NCBI GenBank assembly: GCA_033439795.1
Contig: JAUTDP010000012.1
Location: 1,488,001-1,552,000, forward strand
DNA from: Sordaria brevicollis
Lineage: Eukaryota; Ascomycota; Sordariomycetes; Sordariales; Sordariaceae
Reading direction: 5' to 3'
Length of the DNA: 64,000 nt
The position numbers and the translations under genes were made by a program. Within the stretch, counting starts at the first letter, position 1, and every line of letters starts with the position of its first letter. The notes under the pieces are model-generated. The model did not search any database and was not told where the DNA came from. It saw only the letters and a program-made list of their open reading frames with translations. Below, piece after piece: positions 24,637 through 33,508 of the stretch.

Positions 24637-25662
24637 ATGAAACCATCAATCCTCCTCACCATAACGGCCACCGCCGCTTCTACCTCGGCCTTCATCGTCC
24701 CCTTCAAATTCCGCCGGGACACGGTCGCCCCAGCTGACACCCCCAACCGCCGACTCCTCCACAGCCCACCCACCTACGCCGGCAATGCTCGCGCCAATGT
24801 CGCCGCCCTCGCCGGCAGCAAACCACAATACCTCCGCGCCGGCGCCTATCTTCCTTACCACCCACCGGCCGCCACGCCCGAGCATCCCAACGCAAACCAA
24901 GACATGATCCAATCCGTCACCGGCACCGTCATCATCCCCACCATCGATATGCCCGAGACCGGTCCGACAGCCGGTAACATCGTGGGCGAGTACTCTGCCT
25001 CAATCTGGATCGGCATCGACGGCGCTTCGGCCACAGACAACTTTATCAACCCCAACTCCACCGGCAAGCCCACCTGCAACCCCCTGGGCTACTCCCTCCG
25101 TGCAGGCGTGGACCTCTTCTGGGACGGTACCCTGGGTGGTCAACAAACTCCGTACGTCTGGACGCAGTGGTTCGGCGCTGAGCACGCTCGGGGGTTCCTC
25201 GGTTTCAAGGCTAGTCCCGGTGATGAGTTGAAGTTTACCATCAGCACCGGTCCTCACGGCAACTCTGCGGGGGGCGTGTTGGTAGAAAACTTTGGTCCGC
25301 CACAGAGTCCCAAGGGACCTGACGGAATCAGGCTGCCGATTTCGACGGGTAGTTTGATTTGGAAGGATATGCCGGGCTTGTGTAGCGCGCAGGCGAGCTG
25401 GATCGTGGAGGATTTCCCGCTGCAGGAGAGGCCCGAGTTGCCGAGTGCTTTGGGCAACTTCACAGATGTGAGATTTGAGAAGATGGGCATGGCGACGTGG
25501 TTGGGTGGGAACTTTACGGAGGAGGAGATCACGGGCGAGGGCAAGGGATTGAAGATGTTGGAGATTTATGACCAGGGTCAGGGAGGGACGTTGACGAAGT
25601 GTAAGACGGATGGAAAGGGGGATAAGGCCGCGGTGGTTTGTAGCAGGGTTCTTGAGGCTTAG
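24637..25662 (+). CDS. Eqolisin (peptidase family G1) homologue, secreted, 341 aa
   Basis: Family G1 glutamic peptidases are secreted acid endopeptidases using a Gln/Glu pair (Gln53 and Glu136 in scytalidoglutamic peptidase). The start MKPSILLTITATAASTSA is a clear signal peptide; a propeptide runs to about residue 85. The mature domain shows ASIWIGIDG (about 121-129), LRAGVD (154-159), TQWF, and LCSAQASWIVEDF, with the expected catalytic Glu at about residue 258. The position equivalent to the catalytic Gln (LQTG/LQAG in family members) appears to be Arg155 (codon CGT at 25099-25101), so peptidase activity is doubtful. An insert of about 17 residues separates the first two blocks. Single exon. 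The gene converges on the next one with a 309-bp gap. Confidence 0.88.
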   Translation: MKPSILLTITATAASTSAFIVPFKFRRDTVAPADTPNRRLLHSPPTYAGNARANVAALAGSKPQYLRAGAYLPYHPPAATPEHPNANQDMIQSVTGTVIIPTIDMPETGPTAGNIVGEYSASIWIGIDGASATDNFINPNSTGKPTCNPLGYSLRAGVDLFWDGTLGGQQTPYVWTQWFGAEHARGFLGFKASPGDELKFTISTGPHGNSAGGVLVENFGPPQSPKGPDGIRLPISTGSLIWKDMPGLCSAQASWIVEDFPLQERPELPSALGNFTDVRFEKMGMATWLGGNFTEEEITGEGKGLKMLEIYDQGQGGTLTKCKTDGKGDKAAVVCSRVLEA

Positions 25663-25971
25663 GCTTGAAGTCGGGAGATGCGGGTAGATGGACGGAGATA
25701 ATACCGAAATCTGGTAGAGAAGAGTGAGAGAGTCTTTGCTAGGGATGTATAAATGGTAGAATGGGGAGGATAGAGGGAACTTAATGCTAATGAGCACTGC
25801 ATGTAATGACGAAATCGGAAACTGGTGCAATTGATTGAGAAGACTTGATAAAATCGTTCTCACTCGCCAGCTTTGTGTTTTGTTTTTCTTGTCTCATTGC
25901 CCTCTTCTCTCAATTCAGAAACCATCCCATCCTTCATCCGCCTTCGAATCTCATGCCATGCCTGGCTCGTT
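25663..25971. other. Short convergent 3' intergenic region
   Basis: Holds the 3' ends of two convergent genes. No other feature is seen. Confidence 0.6.
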
Positions 25972-26928
25972 TTACTTCCTCAACCCTCCAAACAGTCCCT
26001 TCACCCTCCCCAAAACACCCGCAAACCACGGCGTAGCCTTCACACTCACAATGATCCTCAACGGCAACAAGGCCTTGGTAACTCCATACGCCAGCGCCGC
26101 GTCCACGAGCACTCTATACTTTTCATCACCCACTCCACTCTGCCACTTTTTCATCATGTCCAGCTTGTCCTGCTCACCCTTCTTCTCATCCTCCGCCACC
26201 GCAACCTTCACGCCGTCTTCTCCTCTAACGACACCCAAATCCCCCTTCTGCTCTTGCTCACCCTTCTCAAACCCAAAATACCCCTTCCTCCTAAACCACC
26301 GCTCAAACCTCTCCATGTTTCCCATAATAATCCTGACGTAGTCTTCATCTTGCATCGCCCAGCTCATGATTTGCGCCTCGAGTCTGCGGCCGAATGATCC
26401 TTTGCCTTGACCGTTACCGGAGTCGTTTTTGTCGTCATCATCATCATCATCGCCGGCATAATGAAAAAGATAGAAAAACCCCAACCCTGGTACGATGGCG
26501 GTGATCTCGTGCAGAATCAAAAAGGCGACGATGAAGGAGGTGGGCGAGGAGCGGAGGGAGGAGAGGTAAGGGTGGAGGAAGCGTGGGAGGCGGGAGATTA
26601 AGCGGGAGATGCGGGCTTGGTTGGGGTTGAGGTTGGGGTTGGATGAGGAGCTGTGGTGGCGGCGTTGTTGTTGATTCCAAGATCTATTAGGCTTGTGGTT
26701 GCTGTTGTTTTGAGGTGTTGGGCGGTGGTGGTGGTGGTGATGGTGAGAGTGGCGAGGGGTATGGTGGGGTAGGTGTGTTGAGGTTGAGAAGCGCGATTTG
26801 CTGGTTGTTGACGTTGGTGATGCACCAAGGTGCGAGAACTCGTTTGACCGGCCTTGACCCCTGGGTCCGAGATGTGGACGGCCGGCTTCGAGGCCGAGGT
26901 TGAGGAATCTTGGTGAGCGGATTGACAT
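25972..26928 (-). CDS. FLILHELTA-family protein (Mrx11-like, mitochondrial), 318 aa
   Basis: The motif FLILHEITA at residues 136-144 is the diagnostic sequence of the fungal FLILHELTA family, whose yeast member Mrx11 is assigned to mitochondrial expression complexes; molecular function is unknown. The Arg-rich, acid-poor N terminus (MSIRSPRFLNLG) fits a mitochondrial presequence. Two membrane segments are likely: one spanning the FLILHEITA motif through FFYLFHYAG, and one near the C terminus (ALLPLRIIVSVKATPWFAGVL). Residues about 40-105 are low complexity with a His run (62-68) and many Ser/Asn. An Asp run (160-166) sits directly after the first membrane segment. Start chosen at the ATG at 26928; the frame continues upstream only from non-ATG codons. 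Single exon. Confidence 0.85.
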   Translation of the reverse strand: MSIRSPRFLNLGLEAGRPHLGPRGQGRSNEFSHLGASPTSTTSKSRFSTSTHLPHHTPRHSHHHHHHHRPTPQNNSNHKPNRSWNQQQRRHHSSSSNPNLNPNQARISRLISRLPRFLHPYLSSLRSSPTSFIVAFLILHEITAIVPGLGFFYLFHYAGDDDDDDDKNDSGNGQGKGSFGRRLEAQIMSWAMQDEDYVRIIMGNMERFERWFRRKGYFGFEKGEQEQKGDLGVVRGEDGVKVAVAEDEKKGEQDKLDMMKKWQSGVGDEKYRVLVDAALAYGVTKALLPLRIIVSVKATPWFAGVLGRVKGLFGGLRK

Positions 26929-27271
26929 TGTTCCTTGGTGTTTGGGAGAGCGATTATTCCTTTGTAAGATAGTCGGGGATCTGGATTCGCAAAGAAACAA
27001 ATCCGGCCCAGAAAAGAAGCCGAGCACGGCCAGCCAAAATGAACGGAAGTTTTGTGTTCTGGAGTTGTATCTTGTTCAAAATGAAGTTACAGTCGAAACT
27101 GTGGTTGAGACCGACAAATCGCAGTGCAGCAAGGTGACCAAGGTGAACAACGGCAAACATGGTGAAGGTTCATCCCATGTCCCTTCCCAATCCCCAATCC
27201 CTTCCCCACTAAATCCAGAATTGGTCTTGCCTATATAGGCTTAGCGCCCTTGCCAAACTTTCACCCAACTC

Positions 27272-27368
27272 CCAAAATGGTTTAGTAGCTGACTGGTTTC
27301 AGCCCCACACTTGAAAATCAATATCGGACGGAAAGGTCGTGGGTTCAACTCCCATCGAACACTTTCCA
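27272..27368 (+). pseudogene. Degenerate tRNA-like sequence
   Basis: A good D arm (GCTG...CAGC around ACTGGTTT) and a good T arm (GTGGG TTCAACT CCCAT) are in the right order and distance for a long-variable-arm tRNA. A CTTGAAA loop would give anticodon TGA (Ser), but the flanking bases do not form an anticodon stem, and the acceptor pairs at only about 4 of 7 positions. Best read as a decayed tRNA-Ser copy. Confidence 0.4.
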
Positions 27369-27700
27369 AAGATTTTTAGAAACTATCTATGGGAGAGCTG
27401 TCCGGACAAGCTCTGGGCATTGTCCCATGGTGAGCAAACTCGCCATAGCGAAACGAGCCAACGACACCAGCGACAACATCGCTAGCGACCAACAGCGACA
27501 CTCAGCGAAACATCACCACCTACCTCTAGCAACAACCAGCGTAGAAATCTACTAGTAACCATCTAAGACTGCTATATGCGTACCATCTATCAAACATGTA
27601 TCTATAAGCGAAATCTGTGAGAAATAATCTGTAAATAAACAAGCAAGTGCTCCTGGTTTTTGTCCAAGTGGTTTCGTTTCCCAGTGAAAAGAACATATCA

Positions 27701-27756
27701 TTTTTTTTTTTTTTTTTTTTCTTTTTTTTTCTTTTTTTTTTTTTTTTTTTTTTTTT
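27701..27756 (+). repeat. Long T tract interrupted by single C
   Basis: About 56 bases of T with two C interruptions in non-coding DNA. Simple sequence. Confidence 0.75.
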
Positions 27757-28466
27757 CTACATCCCTTTTGAAGCCCTTTAGACATTAGATCGCAGAGTTG
27801 GTTGGGAAGCTAGCTTCATCACTTTTATTCGAACACAGGAACCGCCCTATATAGCTCCTAGCTTGTGTCGGCGGTTACCAAAGGGAAGAGCTCGACGAGC
27901 AAGAAGGAGGGGAAATCATGCGAATCTATGTCGGCAGCTCAACAAATTTGTGATATCATCTTTCATCATCTTTTCTTACTCTTCATCCTTGACGTTCTCC
28001 TTGGGACAGACAGTTCTGCACGAGCGTGGTAAAAACGATGTTCATGACGATTTGTGATGTCCTGATATTCTTTCAACATGTTCATTCAAAAAGGTTGAGT
28101 ATCTAAAAGTTGGCTAAGATGCAAAGAAAGGTATACAAAATATCTGGGGAGAGAACCATCCGAGTTCATCCATCTCCCGATCTAGAAAAGCAGCAAGCAA
28201 AGTGCTCGCTTCTCCAACGTCCAAGTTCTAGACACTCGTCCCTCCTCCTCTATTTAGGTAGTCGTCCATATCCAGATTGCTTGACACACAGATTTTCCAA
28301 GCTGCATCCCTGGGCTCTTCATTAATGCCACTCCACTTCCTCTTCGACATCCATAATCCATGCCAACATCCAAAATCCATCAAAAAAGGAGGTTCTCGTA
28401 AACCACAGACAGATCATACCATATCATTTTCAAAAACAAAATCATCACATCATACACTCATACCTC

Positions 28467-31313
28467 TCAAACCTGATTCCCCCCCGGCGGCGCATTAGCC
28501 GTCACCACTGACCTTGACCTCCCCCTACCCCACAGCCCCCCATGCCCCCCCAATCTCCCCCTCCGTCCCGACATGGAATGATGCGACACACTCCCATCCC
28601 TACTCGGTCTCGACGGCGGCGGGCCGGGACTTACGCCTCTACTCGACATCTTTTCCATTTCCGACGCCATGTCATTATTGTTATTGTTATTGTGACTCTT
28701 CTCGTCATCCTCTTCGTCTTCGTCACCTGGTGCTTGACGAATGGAGGCAAGACGATGGACGCCATGACCGCCTAGTGGTTCTGGACGACGGCTCATGTAG
28801 ACGTCTTGAAAGTCGACGCCGGATTCGAGCACCGTGGCGCGGGAGTCGGCGCGGTGGCGGCGGCGGAGGAAGTCGGAGGGGGAAGGGGAGGGGATGGACG
28901 GCGGGGGATGTGTTGGATTGGTGGTTGTTGATGTTGAGCTTGATTCTGATATTGTTGATGTTGGTTTCGTTGTTGTTGTTGTTGTTGTTGGGTTTGGAAT
29001 TGCTGAGGACCGGGTCCGTTTTGAGCGGGTTGGACAGGATAAGAATCCGAGCCACCACCAGGAACCTGAGACCAATACATAGGCATGTTCTGCCTTCCAC
29101 CGGGCGCCATGAGGCGGGGGCCCTGGATGCCCATGTCGTCCATCTGGTGCATCAACTCGGTTGCGAACTTGTTGTGCCTCGTAAGCCTCAGCAGCTCGTT
29201 CTGGAAGTTGGACTTGTGGAAGAAGATGATGTTCATGTTGATGGAGTAGACCTCGTCGATGGTGCGGACTTCGGAAATGATGCGTGGCGCGTAGTCGCGC
29301 TGGTTCTTAATGCAGAAGTCGAGCATGCGCGCCTTCAGTTCTTCGATTTGTGCTTCTGTGGTGCCGAAGCGGAGCGTCAGGTTTACTGGATCGGCGAGAC
29401 CTTGACTGCGGCGCTGGTTGAGGATGAATAGCGTATTGAGGATCGAGTTGGGCGCTTGCACAACGTGACCTTCCATCTTCTTGAACTCGGTGTAGAGCAG
29501 CGAGACCTCGAGCACGTAGTAATCGTCGCCGCGCATCAGAGAGCCGGTGTTACCGTAGATGGTGACGCGGTCGCCGACGTCGAAGGGGTGTTTGACGAAG
29601 ACGAAGAGGATGGACTGTTCATGTTAGCTTTCCTGTCGAACAAACCTTCACTAGAGTAAAACATACCTGAAGAAACTCCTGGGCTGTCGCCTGTAGCAGC
29701 CAAGACAAACCCAGAATAACGGTGCCCGTCGAGGTCAGCGCAGCAGCAGCCGAGTTGGAGATGATACTAATAAACACAATGATGACGATCACAATGATGA
29801 TAAACATAAAGACCTTGTCAAGCTTCTTTATAACCGAATCAAGATCTTTCAACGAAGCCGCAATGGCCTTCTTCTCCAGGTGGATCTCGCTGCAGACCAT
29901 CTCCAATTCTTCCATGGAGATGTCGCCGTTGAAGTCTTTATCGAAAACCGCAAAGCAAGCTTCAGCCTCTTCCTGGTTAGGGAAAGCAGGCAAAATGTCT
30001 TCCAACGTGATGGTGTCCCTGCCAGGCCGGACAAAGGTACGGTAAAAGACACGAGCGAGGGTGTAACTCGAGTTGGTCGAACGCAGCAGCTCCATGACGA
30101 CCTTCCGGGGATGGTTTCCTTTGAGAATGCGTCTGCCGGTAATATCGCCAGCGAACCGGTTGGCGGCGTTTCCAACCTTGCTCCAAGCATGGCGCGCATT
30201 CGTCTTCATGGCCTTCATCGGGGTACGCAACCCAGACGAGTCGCCTTCGATCGAATTGGGGTTCCAGACGGGGTCCTGCGCCTCGAGGCAGGTCTTGGCA
30301 TATGTGTAGAGAGCGACGAGACACTCAATCTGCATGTGATTCTCCTGAATGCGAAGAGAGTACGTGCGACGGTGAAACGAAGAGGCAATCCACTGGATCA
30401 AGATCTTCTCGGCAAAGTTCAGGGTCGCGAGGATGAAGAAGGCAAGAATGATCTTGTACACGATGGAGATCCAGGCCGAATCTTTGTCGTTGGCATCTTC
30501 ACCCCTGTCGATGCGGTGGTTCATGAGAATGGGGTTGTAGGTCACCAGAACGACCAGCATCCAGATGAACATGGCGGTAGGGAACTCGAGCTGGCGACCG
30601 ATATCCTTCCACTTCTTGTGGTTGCTGGACCCAAAAGTGTCGGCAATCCATGCTACACCAAACGGCATAAGACAGGTGATGACTCTTGTCGCCCACAAGC
30701 TGAGCCACATAACTTCCAACCAGATGCCGAACCAGAGGAGCCGAACACCACGGTTTTCACCGACATCTTGGTGCCTGTTGTATGCGAAGAGGTCCAGGAA
30801 GATGGGGATGAGAATGAGAATGGCTGGAGGAATCGAGTACACGATGTAGCGCAACACTCGTGGGAACTTTCTCAGTCGAGCCCAAGTCCGGGTAAGCCAT
30901 GTCGTCTTGGCCACGGTAGTGACGTTTGGCGTAGGAGTCGCACCAGCACCAGCAACTGTATCAAAGACGTCCTCGAGATTTTCTTTGCTCCTGTTCTTGG
31001 ATCTGGACCGTCTCGATTCGTCTTCCCGGGCCTGTCTGGAGACCATGCGCTCCGCACGCATGAGTTCGAGGTCGTCGTTTAGCCTGTTGGCCACTTCCCT
31101 GTCTCCATGGCTAGAAGCGGCAGGGCTTAGGGCGCCTGAGTCGGGAACGTGAAGGTGGCTGTGGTCGATGCCATTGGGGTGTTTATAGTCTCCATCGTGG
31201 TCCATTGGAGTCGAAATTTCGGTCGGCACCCGGACGTGCAAGGTTGGGGGCGGATTGTTCGCTTGCGACATCCTACGGGGCGATGGACAGCCGGAGTCTA
31301 TAGACGGGGGCAT
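28467..31313 (-). CDS. MscS-like mechanosensitive ion channel with EF-hand
   Basis: Eukaryotic MscS homologues of fungi (for example S. pombe Msy1/Msy2) sit in ER membranes and limit Ca2+ rise during hypo-osmotic shock. Exon 1 is 31313-29667 (549 codons), intron 29666-29615 (GTATGT...AACAG with GCTAAC), exon 2 from 29614. Membrane helices lie at about residues 156-178, 191-213, 244-262 and 284-307, plus a pore-type helix at 500-520 followed by SNSAAAALTSTG. An EF-hand loop at 458-469 has Asp458, Asp460, Asn462, Asp464 and Glu469, complete for Ca2+. Exon 2 begins SILFVFVKHPFDVGDRV, the MscS beta domain. In the Gln-rich C-terminal region the coding signal moves to another frame: downstream of about 28960 a frame ending at 28467 reads GVDFQDVYMSRRPEPL and has strong codon bias. 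A small intron or an indel must join them; I could not fix it. A second ATG lies at 31271. Confidence 0.85.
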
Positions 31314-32698
31314 TGTTCAAACATTGAGGGGCGGGAACACGGGGGCCCGGGCGTAAATATCAAACAGAACAGGAGTGTGGAAGAAAGGGGGCGTTTCCGT
31401 GACAGGAAAGCCGCAAAGATGAGAGTTGGAAGAAACTCTCAAAAAGGGGCATCCGTGTACATGAGATGGGAAAAGCAACAATAGGGTATGTCTCCAAGGA
31501 CGCCACTGTCAAGAATCCAAGAACCCTTTGAGATGGATTTCGTGTGCCACCTTGACACGTGTGGAGATGGGTGTTGCATAGGGGGCCTGGGGGGAGCCAC
31601 TGGGCACCTTGGGAATCTTGGGATCGGGACCGGGGACGCGCGACTCCATGGCCGAGAGAGGAGGTTTGACCTGCTCGGTGTTTACGAAAGCGTGAGGAAT
31701 CCCGGGGGTGGTGGAGATGGATCAGCGGTTTGGCACAGAAGCACGACCCACCGGCCAAGAGAGGGCAACAAGTGAAGATGGAGAAGCCTGAGAAGGCAGG
31801 GAGGAGTGATAAGACGGGGCGGGAGTGGGTTGCATATCATATCGGAAACCGTGTTTCGCGTAGCCGGTTGCGACAGGTTTGAGGGTTGGACAGCAGGGAC
31901 GGTGGACGGCATGGACGGCAACCCGTGGCTTGACACGGGGCAGACCAGACATTCCTCCGTCCGTTAGCAAGCGGGGGGCCCGGACGGCGTGGGTGACGGT
32001 CTTTCACAAGAGCCCGACCGTTTGTTAGTAAGCCGGTAAAGGCGGGGGGCACGGGGGCACGGGGGTTAGAGGGGGGGTTGATGGATGGATCGTGTCAGGA
32101 ACTCTGTGGAGAGGACGATCGATGGTGTGTTTGTTCCCTTTTTCGGCGGTGAGATTCGCGTTGGTAGAGGTTTGCTGTCTTGCAGTTGGCCATTTGCTGT
32201 GATGACAAGCGAGACATTACAGCGTTGTAATGCATCTTCGGTTCGGGCATCCTTTTACTATTCTGAACACGAAGGAACAACTTGTGAAGATTGATCAGTG
32301 GATGAGTCCGGCGCTGAAGCTCACTCGCTCAATCACTCTCACTGTGTGTGGCCTCTCACCGTTCTTACTTTCCCAATCTGAGGATGCTCAGCAACACCAC
32401 TGCACCTCACTTCATGATCTCCTCGGGTGTCTCCTGCATACTCAAATTAAGCCAAGAGCCACGACTGACTCGTTGCAAAACGGGAAAGGCATATCCGGTG
32501 TCTGGCATCCGGCATCCAACATCCCGTTCCTGAATATGTATTCACCCCATTTTTAGCTTTCCTTTCTTTTTTCTTCTCTTTTTTTTTTTCTTTTATTTCT
32601 TGGGTTGCCCAGAAAACAATCTCTTGGATCTCCAATGACCGAATCTCACCGAGTTCCATCTCGAACCCGATCAAGAACGGGCAACAACCAAGCAGCCA

Positions 32699-32734
<36 letters not shown>

Positions 32735-33508
32735 CCATGTCCGGTTCCGATGGTGGTGTGTCAGTGTGTGAAAGAGGCATTCGGGGCATTCCTCCAATCA
32801 TGATTTGATTTTGATTTTGGTTTTTTTCGAGTTATCGATTCGGAAGTGGCATTCGGTCGATGATCAGTCGTCGTTGGTTGGCGCGACAAGACCGTGAGAA
32901 ATGTGCTGTGACGTCACACAGCAGTCTCTTTCTGTGTGTGGTCCCTGTAAGGCACCCCACTAGCCCCGTAAAAGTTAGAAAAGTTCACCCCTGTTCCCCT
33001 GTAAAGCCCACCAAGGGTTCCACCGTCCCTTGCCGATCCTCCGCCGCCCGTTTGCCCACGGACCCCTTCAAGCCACCCTTAACCCAAACCCTGGACCTTA
33101 GGACAGGACCCTTGGGTTTTCACTTTTTCCCACTTGGCGGATCCCCAAGGCCCCTAAACTCCCGATCTGCGGGAGGAGGGGGATGGGGAAATTTGCTTTC
33201 GGAGACTTTTGGGCTTAGCGGACGGGAAGCCGTTGCCGACGACGACGATGGTGGCAGACAGGGACGGTAGAGACGGGTACGGGGACAGTACACTACGCAA
33301 GGTAGGCTGGTAGGGTAGAGACGGGATGAAAAAGGGATGTGCCGCTCAATGCCAGGTGTCAGATGTCAGATTGTGAATAGAAGCATGCAGGAACAAGTGT
33401 CCAACACTGACTGCTGCATGACAGACAGAAAACGGCGAGCCCATTGTGGCATTGGCATTACCAAACTTTTGCAATCCAGAAAGAAGGGCTGAAGAACCTT
33501 TCTTTTCT
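31314..33508. other. Intergenic region upstream of the MscS-like gene
   Basis: Promoter and leader of the channel gene and the 3' flank of the WW-like gene. Contains G-rich runs (about 31960-32080), a T tract (about 32579-32590) and an A tract of 30 (32702-32731). No convincing reading frame. Confidence 0.5.
32702..32731 (+). repeat. Poly-A tract (30 nt)
   Basis: An uninterrupted A run with no adjacent retroposon-like body or target duplication. Confidence 0.75.

Larger units (their letters stand above)
26929..28466. other. Intergenic region with T tract and tRNA-like relic
   Basis: Between two minus-strand genes. It contains a degenerate tRNA-like sequence (about 27272-27368) and a T-rich tract (27701-27756). 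The remaining sequence shows no coding character. Confidence 0.5.
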
